Below, piece by piece: positions 16,677 to 25,100 of a stretch of 44,585 bases of DNA; position 1 is the stretch's first letter; each line of letters begins with the position of its first letter. The stretch is taken from assembly GCA_018302465.1 (NCBI GenBank), contig JAGVZQ010000001.1, forward strand, positions 66,235-110,819, given 5' to 3'. This DNA is from Candidatus Woesearchaeota archaeon (GTDB lineage: Archaea; Nanobdellota; Nanobdellia; SCGC-AAA011-G17; GW2011-AR20). A model generated the notes under the pieces. It did no database searches, was not told where the DNA came from, and saw only the letters and a list, made by a program, of their open reading frames with translations. Made by a program: the position numbers and the translations under genes.

Positions 16677-17096
16677 CTATATGTAAGACGAAACTAAGGG
16701 TTCTATTAAATTCCATATTTCAGGAGAGAAATAGACTAATAAAACTACTATAAAAGAATGAGTCCATGTTTCTTTTAGCCCTTTTGAAGAGCCAACTGTA
16801 CTTTTTACTACAGCTGAAGCAGAATGGATTTTAATTAATGTTGCCAGGCCAATTACTCCCCTAAACACCCATTGATTTTCCACATATTTTATATTCTGTA
16901 GAAAAGAAAGATTTGCGTAAGCAAATTCTACATTCATTACTGCAAATGTTGCTGCTATAGCCCATATTGCTGCATGTAAACCATGAGTAAACCAATGACT
17001 GCCCTGAAAATTTTCATCTTTATGGATTAATATTAATTCATATAAGCCTATTATCGCTCCGAGAATTATTGCTGGTAAGATGATTAATTCGGCCAT
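16677..17096 (-). CDS. Four-helix membrane protein of unknown function
   Basis: This 139-residue protein is almost entirely membrane-embedded, with hydrophobic segments at about 3-24, 40-60, 78-95 and 110-130. Conserved-looking polar residues include H-W-F-T-H-G-L-H-A and W-T-H-S-F, a histidine-rich set close to the membrane face. The histidines could bind metal or heme, but this is speculation. It stands upstream of the membrane/coiled-coil gene at 16061 on the same strand, separated by 34 bases. Confidence 0.6.
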   Translation of the reverse strand: MAELIILPAIILGAIIGLYELILIHKDENFQGSHWFTHGLHAAIWAIAATFAVMNVEFAYANLSFLQNIKYVENQWVFRGVIGLATLIKIHSASAVVKSTVGSSKGLKETWTHSFIVVLLVYFSPEIWNLIEPLVSSYI

Positions 17097-17141
17097 GGAA
17101 TAGAGTAGATAAAAGTATTATTTAAATGTTGTTAAAAAAAA

Positions 17142-17600
17142 TTAAAAGCCTGATAGTCCTGTGTCTATTAGTGGTCTATCGTAAGGTATTATTACCACAT
17201 CTGGAGCGAGACATTTTGTCACATCCTTACCATAAACTCCTACTGCTAAAAGGGGCTGAACTGAATTTACTCGGATTCGACTATCTCCGGTTGAAGTTGC
17301 CTGAGCATTTATCTGAATACACCCAAGAACTGTAAGACATGTGTTTGATACCCCGTTTAAAGTTCCATATGCAAAGGTACCTATAGGTGGGTCGCAGTTG
17401 TTATTAAGATTTGATCGCAACGTTACAGTTGAGGTATCTTGATTGCTAGGAGAAACAAGTTTATATCTTATTCCTTGACTGTCTGAAGTCCTCGTGTTTG
17501 AAATTCCTCCAACAGTAGTTTGGCAACCAGCAAGGAATAAGATTGGAACAATGAACAAAGAAAAAATTACTAAATCCTTTTTTCGCATAAGCTTATTCAT
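17142..17600 (-). CDS. Small secreted lipoprotein of the GCQxTVGG family
   Basis: The protein has a signal sequence K-D-L-V-I-F-S-L-F-I-V-P-I-L-F with lipobox L-A-G-C and then QTTVGG, the family mark. The open frame extends to 17642, but the start at 17600 is preferred: its ATG overlaps the stop codon of the upstream lipoprotein (AATGAATAA), which implies coupled translation. An ATG at 17588 also fits. The mature part is Ser/Thr/Asn-rich with a C-D-P-P ... T-C-L-T-V-L-G-C-I-Q cysteine pattern like its paralogues, but is otherwise divergent. It is the last of three tandem lipoprotein genes. Confidence 0.75.
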   Translation of the reverse strand: MNKLMRKKDLVIFSLFIVPILFLAGCQTTVGGISNTRTSDSQGIRYKLVSPSNQDTSTVTLRSNLNNNCDPPIGTFAYGTLNGVSNTCLTVLGCIQINAQATSTGDSRIRVNSVQPLLAVGVYGKDVTKCLAPDVVIIPYDRPLIDTGLSGF

Positions 17601-18006
17601 TTCCACGCACCGGGGTTGATCCAGTTCTACAACTTCCATCATATTGACAACCAGTCGTTATCATAACCTCACTTTCTTTGTATGAATTTCTGGCTCCTTG
17701 ACAGAACTGATCATCTGCTTTCTTAATTACTGGTTTATATGAGTCTGTAGAAGTTTTTGTTATTCCATCTGATTGAATAATGGATGTAGTTAAACAGCTT
17801 ACTACTTTGTAACAATTGTCGTTTATTTGTAAAGAAGCACTCTCACTTAGTAGGACTGCCTCTCCTCTGGTTGGTCCTTCAGGGCAACTGGATAATTGGC
17901 TTGTAATATCTGTTCTGTAATTCCCCCCAACGGTGTCCTTACATCCAGTAATGAATAAAATAGAAATAAGGAATAAAGAAAAAATGATTAAACCTCTTTT
18001 TTCCAT
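17593..18006 (-). CDS. Small secreted lipoprotein of the GCKxTVGG family
   Basis: This 137-residue protein has a signal sequence G-L-I-I-F-S-L-F-L-I-S-I-L-F, lipobox I-T-G-C, then KDTVGG. The mature part shows S-C-P-E-G ... N-C-Y-K-V-V-S-C-L-T-T, matching the cysteine spacing of copies A and B. It has further cysteines near the C-terminus (C-Q-G-A-R, C-Q-Y-D-G-S-C-R). Its stop overlaps the start of the next lipoprotein. It is the middle gene of the tandem array at 17142-18335. Extracellular location is inferred; the role is unknown. Confidence 0.75.
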   Translation of the reverse strand: MEKRGLIIFSLFLISILFITGCKDTVGGNYRTDITSQLSSCPEGPTRGEAVLLSESASLQINDNCYKVVSCLTTSIIQSDGITKTSTDSYKPVIKKADDQFCQGARNSYKESEVMITTGCQYDGSCRTGSTPVRGNE

Positions 18007-18038
18007 AATTTTAAAGTAACTTTAAAGTATTTAAACAT

Positions 18039-18335
18039 TTAGTTTTTTATGAGGTCGCAACTTACACTTGACCAGTAATGCATACCTTCTACATCTCTGT
18101 TACATAATAAACATTCTGAATTCTTTTCTATTACTGTGTTTCTTGGGCACTTCTTCATACTGTTATCTTTTACTAGACAGCCAGAAACTGTATTTTCTGA
18201 AGATTCTACTATGTAACAATTTTCTGAACCTTTAATTAGAATCTGTATATCCTGATTTTCTCCTACAACACTTAAACATCCTGTAATTATTAAAGAAGAG
18301 AGTAATAATATAAAGAATAACGCCTCATTTTTCAT
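18039..18335 (-). CDS. Small secreted Cys-rich lipoprotein, divergent family member
   Basis: This 98-residue protein has a signal A-L-F-F-I-L-L-L-S-S-L-I-I with lipobox T-G-C at about residue 20, followed by LSVVGE, a degenerate form of the TVGG mark. The mature part contains N-C-Y-I-V ... S-G-C-L-V, K-K-C-P, C-L-L-C and a final C-D, so several disulfides or a metal site are possible. It is the first and shortest of three tandem lipoprotein genes. Function unknown. Confidence 0.65.
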   Translation of the reverse strand: MKNEALFFILLLSSLIITGCLSVVGENQDIQILIKGSENCYIVESSENTVSGCLVKDNSMKKCPRNTVIEKNSECLLCNRDVEGMHYWSSVSCDLIKN

Positions 18336-18392
18336 ACAAGTATATAGTTTTGAGTTTATTTAAAATTTGTTATTTATCTTAGAAATAATGCT

Positions 18393-19154
18393 TTATTCTC
18401 TGCCTATATGATAAGTATAACCAGCTATCATCATGTACTTCAAAGTTATTGCTAACAAACTGATGAGGGCAGCATATTCTACCCCAAAGTAAGGCAATGC
18501 TGCTGTCCCAGTCATTGGAGCAGGTAGGGCTTGCATTCCTACATAAATAGCTACTTCCTTTGCTCCTGCATTTCTTATTGTTCTAAGAAGCCTATCATTT
18601 TCCTTTTTTTGAAAGGCTTGCACTGTTTTTATTTCCGTATTATACTCGGATACGAAATGGTTTAAAACTAACTGAGTATCTTGGTTATTTCTTATTATTG
18701 ATTCTAGAGTTATTAAAACTCTCATTTGCTGTACGAAATGCCCTTCAACTCTTTCAAATTCTTTGTTTATTCTTGTTAAATAACCATTAACAAACTTTTT
18801 AATCTGCCTTGTAATAAGCACAGATTTATAACTTGTATTTGTTTTTCGTCTTCTAAATATGTTCCAAGTATGAGATATAATGCCTGTACTCTCTAGGGTT
18901 TCTTCTAATTCTTCATTGAACTCTTCTAAATTCCTTGCTCCTTTTTTTATAATATCTAAGAACCCGAATTCTTTCCTATAAACCCCTAAGAGATTATTTA
19001 CATTTTGTAAAGTTGGATTTTCTATTAGAAGGTTCACATAAGCATTTCTTTTTTTGTCTAATTTCGCTTTTATTTCTACTGCTTGTTGTATTTTTCTTCT
19101 TGTAAACTCTAAGTTTCTATAATACTCTTCTGCCCTTTCTTTTGTTAGTTCCAT
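18393..19154 (-). CDS. Coiled-coil protein with C-terminal membrane segment
   Basis: This 253-residue protein is helical and charged for about 195 residues, with heptad-like stretches (for example E-E-F-N-E-E-L-E-E-T-L-E). It ends in a Gly/Pro/Ala-rich hinge and hydrophobic segments (about 205-225 and 228-245), so it is probably tail-anchored. The start overlaps the end of fen1 by 10 bases, which suggests cotranscription. No catalytic motif or known family is recognised. Confidence 0.6.
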   Translation of the reverse strand: MELTKERAEEYYRNLEFTRRKIQQAVEIKAKLDKKRNAYVNLLIENPTLQNVNNLLGVYRKEFGFLDIIKKGARNLEEFNEELEETLESTGIISHTWNIFRRRKTNTSYKSVLITRQIKKFVNGYLTRINKEFERVEGHFVQQMRVLITLESIIRNNQDTQLVLNHFVSEYNTEIKTVQAFQKKENDRLLRTIRNAGAKEVAIYVGMQALPAPMTGTAALPYFGVEYAALISLLAITLKYMMIAGYTYHIGRE

Positions 19155-20161
19155 TTATCTAAACTAGACTGCTCCTGCTCTTTTTTAATATTTAATAACT
19201 TATTTAAATTATTTTCAACTCTTTCCTGGTTAAATTCATGTTTATCTACTAAAATTTTCATTATTTGTTCCTGATCTACTTTAGACCATTTTAACTGGTA
19301 GTTTTTCATTATTGGCATTGATTTGAAAACTGCATAGATTTTTTTCCAGTCAAATTCAGCTTTTGATTCTTTAAATAATTCGTCAAAACTTTTGTATTGC
19401 TTTATTAATTTTAAAGCTGTTTTAGGGCCTATGCCTTTAACACCACCGGGATTGTAATCTGTTCCTATTAAAATTGAGAGAGCTATGAACTGATCCTGAG
19501 TTATATCTAAGGATTTTAAAACATCTTTTAGCTCTATAACCTCTGGATGAACAGAGATATAAATCCCGGAAGGCAAACGCCTTCTAGAGGATAGAGTTAA
19601 GTTCCTTATAATCCTTGGGGCGTTGTAAATAAAAGAGTCATAATCTGAACTGCCAACATAATCTACATCTCCTTTCTCGCACATAAAAGAGCATTGAGCT
19701 TCTGCTTCTGAAGGCGCCTGGATTACAGGGATACCATATGCCTGGATTAATTCCTTTGCTTCCTGAGACATTTCTCTTGTTAATCTTGAGGTTTGTTTAG
19801 AATACCTCAACATTAGCTCTGTGTCCTTTTCTTTTTTAGCCTGTTTCAGTCTTTTTTCAGCTACTTTTTTTCTTGATTCTCTTTGCTCAGTTTCATATAC
19901 TTTTAATGCTGGAGGCTTTCCATCAAAAATAAAACATACTTTTAATCCTTTTTCTATTAAATTTGGTATTCTTGTGGATATTCCCATTAAATGAGAAGTT
20001 ATGTTATTGTTTGAGTCTTTTAGAGGTGTTCCATCTGGCTGCCTTATTGAAGATAAAAACTGGTATAAGGTTTGAGAGGCATCTATTGCTATTTTCTTAT
20101 TTTTTAGAGATTCCAGATTTATCTCCTTTTTTTGTATTATTTCCCCCAGATTAACTCCCAT
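19145..20161 (-). CDS. fen: Flap endonuclease 1
   Basis: FEN1 removes 5' flaps in Okazaki fragment maturation and base excision repair. The 338-residue length is typical. Metal-binding acids include D27 (A-I-D-A-S), D80 (F-I-F-D-G-K-P-P), E152 and E154 (S-E-A-E-A-Q), D173 and D175 (S-D-Y-D-S) and D235 (G-T-D-Y-N-P-G-G), the last ahead of the helix-hairpin-helix V-K-G-I-G-P-K. The extreme C-terminus Q-S-S-L-D-K-W-N (331-338) is a PCNA-binding box in which the final aromatic is Asn. A TATA element centred about 25 bases upstream supports the ATG at 20161. Confidence 0.95.
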   Translation of the reverse strand: MGVNLGEIIQKKEINLESLKNKKIAIDASQTLYQFLSSIRQPDGTPLKDSNNNITSHLMGISTRIPNLIEKGLKVCFIFDGKPPALKVYETEQRESRKKVAEKRLKQAKKEKDTELMLRYSKQTSRLTREMSQEAKELIQAYGIPVIQAPSEAEAQCSFMCEKGDVDYVGSSDYDSFIYNAPRIIRNLTLSSRRRLPSGIYISVHPEVIELKDVLKSLDITQDQFIALSILIGTDYNPGGVKGIGPKTALKLIKQYKSFDELFKESKAEFDWKKIYAVFKSMPIMKNYQLKWSKVDQEQIMKILVDKHEFNQERVENNLNKLLNIKKEQEQSSLDKWN

Positions 20162-20229
20162 AAAAAGATTATAGTGATAGTTTATAAAAAACTTTTTATA
20201 TAGCTTATATTTCTTGTATTAAAAAGAGG

Positions 20230-20877
20230 ATGATAAAAAAAACATTTCTTAATCATAAAGGTGGGCTGTATTTTTACAGGGTGCATCAAACTAAGACGGA
20301 TAAGTTATGCGCTAACGGGCTGTCGGGGTTAAGGGATTTCATGGATGACATGTTTTTCAGGTGTCCTGATGAGTATTTTCATAAAGGCCCCAGAAGCTCT
20401 AATTTGAAAATATCTCTGAATAACTTAGATTTAAGACAGATAAGCGGGCATGAGATAAGCAACCTTGCTTCTCTTGGTTTGAAACATAACAAGGATAAGT
20501 TTAGGGATAATCATTCTAAAGTTCAGGTTTTTATGCTTGAAAATGATGATAAGACCATTGCTATGGAAGTTCCAGTGTGGCTGAATGATAAAGAATTTGA
20601 AAACTTTTTGAGAACATTTAGAAGTGATGAACCTTTAACTGGGCATATTGATATTTTAAGAGTTGAGGATGATAAAATATGGATTTGGGATTATAAACCA
20701 AAATCTCTTGAAGAGAAATTTGCCTCCACTCAAATTTATTTTTACTGCTTAATGCTGAGCAATAGAACTGGAATTCCCTTAGAAAAGTTTAGATGTGGGT
20801 ATTTTGATGATAGAACTGCTTTTGTTTTTGATCCTAATTCTGTTAGTTTAGACGTAAGAAACCTTAATGATTTTTAG
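20230..20877 (+). CDS. Cas4/RecB-like PD-(D/E)XK nuclease
   Basis: This 215-residue protein contains the nuclease core G-H-I-D-I-L (Asp141), then W-I-W-D-Y-K-P (Asp154, Lys156) and Q-I-Y-F-Y (Gln168), matching motifs II, III and the QxxxY element of RecB-family exonucleases such as Cas4. The four-cysteine iron-sulfur signature of true Cas4 is not evident. No CRISPR array or other cas genes are visible, so a repair or maintenance role is more likely. It is divergent from fen1 (68 bases apart), each with its own TATA-like run. An AGAGG abuts the ATG. Confidence 0.75.
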   Translation: MIKKTFLNHKGGLYFYRVHQTKTDKLCANGLSGLRDFMDDMFFRCPDEYFHKGPRSSNLKISLNNLDLRQISGHEISNLASLGLKHNKDKFRDNHSKVQVFMLENDDKTIAMEVPVWLNDKEFENFLRTFRSDEPLTGHIDILRVEDDKIWIWDYKPKSLEEKFASTQIYFYCLMLSNRTGIPLEKFRCGYFDDRTAFVFDPNSVSLDVRNLNDF

Positions 20878-20969
20878 AAATTGAAAATAATTTGTGGTTA
20901 AATATCTATAGTATACCTGATACCCAAATTTTTAAAATAATCAAAGATGAAATAATTGATTTTATTCCT

Positions 20970-21419
20970 TTAATAGAGGATCATTGCACCATCTTGCATT
21001 GCTTCTTCCTGTGTTATCGATGGAACTGAACCTTTGCTAGTTTGAGCACAAGGAATTTCAGTGTTTGCATACACAAGTACAGGAAGTTCTCTAGTGAATG
21101 CTCTTGTTGTTGGAACTGGATCGCTTTGGTAAGATACTACTTTTAGATCCGAACTAAGTACAGTTACATCGACACATCCTTTTACTTGATAACATGTGTA
21201 ATCCATGTAGATATAATCAGCTCTATAAACACCTTCTGGACACCGCGTTAATGTTATTTGTACTGATGACGAACCAAACTTTGTTGAGGTATAAGTGCTA
21301 TCTGTTGCAGAATATGAAGGTGATGAACTTGTTTTTCTAAAACCACCTACAGTATCCTGGCAACCAGCAATAAGTAAAACAGAAATAATTAATAAAGAAA
21401 AGATTACTAATTTTTTCAT
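20970..21419 (-). CDS. Small secreted lipoprotein of the GCQxTVGG family, copy B
   Basis: This 149-residue paralogue of the protein at 275-727 has lipobox I-A-G-C followed by QDTVGG. The mature part is nearly the same as copy A (about 16 differences over roughly 130 residues by eye), including C-P-E-G-V-Y, T-C-Y-Q-V-K-G-C-V-D-V and the end E-A-M-Q-D-G-A-M-I-L-Y. Similarity continues about 10 bases beyond the stop codon. As with copy A, a VapBC pair lies just upstream on the same strand, although those toxins and antitoxins are not close relatives. Confidence 0.8.
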   Translation of the reverse strand: MKKLVIFSLLIISVLLIAGCQDTVGGFRKTSSSPSYSATDSTYTSTKFGSSSVQITLTRCPEGVYRADYIYMDYTCYQVKGCVDVTVLSSDLKVVSYQSDPVPTTRAFTRELPVLVYANTEIPCAQTSKGSVPSITQEEAMQDGAMILY

Positions 21420-21497
21420 GATTTTTTAAAGATTAGAGTATATTTAAATGCTTACTTTTTAAAGTCAAATAAAAATAGTATACCAACGCCTTATAAT

Positions 21498-21872
21498 CTA
21501 TAGTGATAGCACATCCTTAAGTCCCCTAAAATCATTATCCAGTGTAACTAGTGTAGCATTATTGGTTAAAGAAGTGGTATAAATTAATGAATCGATAGCT
21601 GATAACCTGAGAGCTATAGAAATTTCAGCAGCTTTTTCGCCGATTTTAGTATCCATAGGAATTACTAGGCTTCTTTTTTTAATAATTTCTAGTGATTTCT
21701 GAATCAATGATTGCTCTTTTTTATCTTTTAGAAGCTTTAACTTCACTTCAAATAGGGAAAGAGAAGATGTAAGTAACATGTCATCAGATTCCATAACGTC
21801 TCTTATTCTTGTATTTTCAGCATAAAAATAAGATAACCATGCAGAGGAATCAATTAGTTTAGAATCTGTCAT
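21498..21872 (-). CDS. PIN-domain ribonuclease toxin (VapC family)
   Basis: This 124-residue protein has the PIN acidic positions L-I-D-S-S-A-W-L near residue 6, an E in L-S-L-F-E-V-K about 43, S-A-I-D-S-L-I-Y and V-T-L-D-N-D-F. It is shorter than, and little like, the PIN protein at 791. It overlaps the antitoxin gene upstream by 14 bases. The RNase toxin role is inferred from fold and pairing. Confidence 0.85.
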   Translation of the reverse strand: MTDSKLIDSSAWLSYFYAENTRIRDVMESDDMLLTSSLSLFEVKLKLLKDKKEQSLIQKSLEIIKKRSLVIPMDTKIGEKAAEISIALRLSAIDSLIYTTSLTNNATLVTLDNDFRGLKDVLSL

Positions 21873-22062
21873 TTTTGTCTCTTAAGCCCTTCAAAATCCA
21901 ACTCTTCGATTTCTTTCCCAAAAAACCATAGGCAGATTCTTTTTTTGCTCTTGCTATAATAATGTTTTTTATAGTCTCATCGTAAGAGGAAGACTTTGTT
22001 TCGCCCTTAATTTTCTTTAGAAGCTCTAAGGTTCTTTCTTGAATTTGTATCGTTGTTGGCAT
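21859..22062 (-). CDS. VapB-type antitoxin with RHH-like N-terminus
   Basis: This 67-residue protein begins M-P-T-T-I-Q-I-Q-E-R-T-L-E-L-L-K-K-I-K, a strand-helix start typical of short archaeal VapB antitoxins, followed by S-S-S-Y-D-E-T-I-K-N-I-I and a charged toxin-binding tail with W-I-L-K-G-L. The ATG sits inside a perfect 24-bp palindrome. A TATA element (GTTTATATATAGC) is centred 25 bases upstream, so the transcript is leaderless and a bound repressor would cover its first bases. It overlaps the PIN toxin gene. Confidence 0.8.
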   Translation of the reverse strand: MPTTIQIQERTLELLKKIKGETKSSSYDETIKNIIIARAKKESAYGFLGKKSKSWILKGLRDKNDRF

Positions 22063-22082
22063 ATAATTATATAATTATATGC
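22059..22082. promoter_or_regulatory. Perfect 24-bp palindrome over the vapB start (operator)
   Basis: The sequence reads GCATATAATTAT on one side and its exact reverse complement on the other, with no spacer. It spans the ATG of the antitoxin at 22062 and the predicted transcription start, and ends next to the TATA element at 22081-22093. The position is ideal for autorepression by the VapBC complex. Because the palindrome is so AT-rich, some symmetry could be chance, but 12 matched pairs at this place favour function. Confidence 0.6.
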
Positions 22083-22108
22083 TATATATAAACTTTTGGG
22101 CTGTTGAA

Positions 22109-25100
22109 TTATTTTTTAAAGTCAAATAAAGAATGTTGCGTTGTCGACCTTAACAAATCATCAAAAGAAACATTGTAAAAACATAAAACAGAATCTGCAA
22201 TTGGTTTAATCTGTTTATTTATATAATGATCATAGTCTATTTTGTGTTTTTGATTTTGAATTGGTTCTGGACCATCTGTGGTTATGACATATTCTATAAT
22301 ATTAGAAGTTATTTTTTTTAGTTTCTTTGCTGCCTGAACATGCTGAGGATTAATTTTAGTATACTCTTTCAGATCTTTACTTATGGCCTTCCTATAAATT
22401 AGCAAGTCATCATACATTCCATCTTTTAGCTCTTTTACAAACTTCTTTACATATTCAGAAACTTCCTCTTTGTGAAATATTCTGTTAAGTAATTCTAGCT
22501 GGAATTTTTTAGAAGCTTCAGTCCAGTCTCTTCTTGCAGACTCCAAACCAACAAAGTCAATCTTTTCTTTTCCATCTTGTTTTAACAACCCCGCATAACG
22601 CTTTTTTGCTCCTTCTTCTCCTCCACGAATTTTTGGCATTAAGAATTTAATATAGTTTTTTTCAAAGTCTAATTCTAATTTTGATTCCCTGCTATATTCT
22701 TCTTTTATGTGTTTTTTATAGAAGTTATTTATTTGACCCTCAATTGTCTTTCCTAGTTTTTCTGCTTCGCTTGAAGAAGTTAAATTGGCACTTACAAATA
22801 TGCTGTCCGTATCGGAATAAATGACTTCTACATTTTTATAGTCTTCTTCTATTTTCTTTGCAGTTGATTTAATTAAAGACTGGCCAAAATGGGTTATTGC
22901 ATTTGCTATTTTCATATTAAAGAATCTAGAAGCGGGAGATGCTAAAGATCCAAACATTGACTGACCGCAGAAATTTAACTTATAATCTCTTCCCGCAAGA
23001 ATTGTATGGTGTGGTTGGACTTCTATACAAAAAACTTTGCCTGTGAATTTTTCCAGATTCATATTTCTTTGGGGATGGAGATATGGTCTTATCCCTCTGT
23101 TTTTGTTTATTCTCACTCTGTACATAGTGTATTCTTTTCCATTGTACCTTCCCTTCTCAATAAAAATTGTACTATACCAACCAAGATGGCGGACTAATCT
23201 CATGAAATCTTCTGCTAATTTCCTGGATTTTGTAGAATATCTTCTTCCATTCCTATCTCCATCTCCTTCCATCATAGATTTGAATAGATGTACTAATAGA
23301 TTTGGGTCTAGATTGTAAACCCATAAGGGTATTCTTTTTGAGTTAGTACCCTTACCTATTTCTTTTTCCAGTACTTCAGAAAGAATATGATTGCTTATAC
23401 TTATTCCACTTTTTTGGGAGCAGTATTTAAAATTCATTCTTTCAAATAATTTTTTTATTTCTTTCCGGTTAGGTTCTATTTTCTGGCTTATTGTCATAAT
23501 CTTTGTTATACCCCTCCACGAAACCTTTCCGGGATATCTCTTTTCCTTAGAAGTATAAATACATCCTTCCGAGATATACCAACCTAGGAGGCTTAACCAA
23601 TCTTTTATCTTGTATATCTTATTTATAGAACTGTGTTTGGGACCTTTTTGGAGTTTTTTCCCTTTTATCCCATATTTTATTTTATGTTTTTTGCAGAGTT
23701 CCTCCAAACTTATTTCTTCTATGATGTGGCCTTTAATTTTTGAATGGAGAGGTAGCCAATATTCTTTTTTGCGATCGTATAACTCTTGGGCAGTCTTCCA
23801 CATATAACTTCCATTTTTTTCTGTACTAACCAAAAAACGATGATTGGGGGTAACTAGATAATCTACAACTGTGCTTTTCATCCTTATCATATCTCCCTTA
23901 TAATTATAGGAGAACACTTTTGTAGTGGCCTGTAATCCTATGGAATTATTAGCCGGATTTATAGAATAAACCCTATCCCCTAGTTTTACCTCTTTAATAT
24001 TTCTTATTCCGTGCTCTGTTAAGATTTCTGTATCTTGTGAGAAACAGTTCATTGTTATTTTTATTGCCTGGGAAGCTAATTCCTTCTTTTGCTGTTTTGC
24101 TTTAGCTCTTTCTTTGAATAATCTTTCCAGAATTTTAGGAATTATCCCATCTTCATTTTTGAAATAAGCTTTATTTGGGGATTCTATACAGTTTTTTTCT
24201 TTTTTCTCTCTGAAAGAGTAAGGATCAATATTGAAAGTCATCATGACAGAGGGATATAGAGATTTAAAATCGAAAACTAAAATGTTATCATATATTCCTG
24301 GTTTAGAAGACATTACGTATCCACCAGTTATGCTTTTTTCTTTTACTGAGAATTTTCCAGTGGGGATTACTAACTTTCTTCTTATTGTTTCTCTGATGTA
24401 TAAAGAATCTAGAGATGCAATTGAAGCATTTACTCTGTCTATTGGCATGCCTGTTAGCATTGATCTTTGTATGACTAAGTCGATTAATTCAGTTTTTTCT
24501 AATATCATGTATACTAATTCTGCATCTTGCAAATTATATTTTGCCAGAGATTTTTTATCTTCCTTAAACTGTCTTTCTATTTCTTCAACCTTGTTATCTT
24601 TTGAGATTAATTTCTTTTTACCTAGAATTTCACCTGCTATGGTATCTAACCTGTAATTTTCAAATTTCATAGCTCTCACAGAAGGAGCATCTTTTAAGTA
24701 AGGGTCACGAATTAAGTTCAAAGCATCTAAAGCTTGCCTTCCAACTATTGTTGCTTTGCTCGTTTTAAAGAAATCATTTTCAATTGATAATTTGCTTAGA
24801 TCATCAGATCTTCCAAGAGAAAATTTTATTTTGTTTTTATCAAACAGGTTTTTTAATACTAATAAATCAAAGTCGATTAAGTTCCATCCGGTAATTATAT
24901 CCGGGTCTTCTTTTCTTATTAATCCTTTAAAACTTTCAAGAAGCTCTTTTTCTGAGCTGTAATTTTCTGCACCTTGTACTTTATCTTTTGAGATTATTAA
25001 TACTTTTTTTATATTTTTACTGTACAATGCTATTGAATATAATCTGTTTTGATCTTGAGAAGTTTCTATATCTAAAGAAAGTATGCTTAATTTTGGTGAA

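Noticed and set aside
275-21419. Insertion sequence carrying the duplicated lipoprotein
   Set aside because: No transposase, terminal inverted repeats or target duplications were seen beside either copy; similarity stops soon after the stop codon.
23006-23318. Plus-strand open frames inside the polB intein
   Set aside because: They are antisense to a clearly coding intein and lack ribosome sites or promoters; they are shadows of codon bias.
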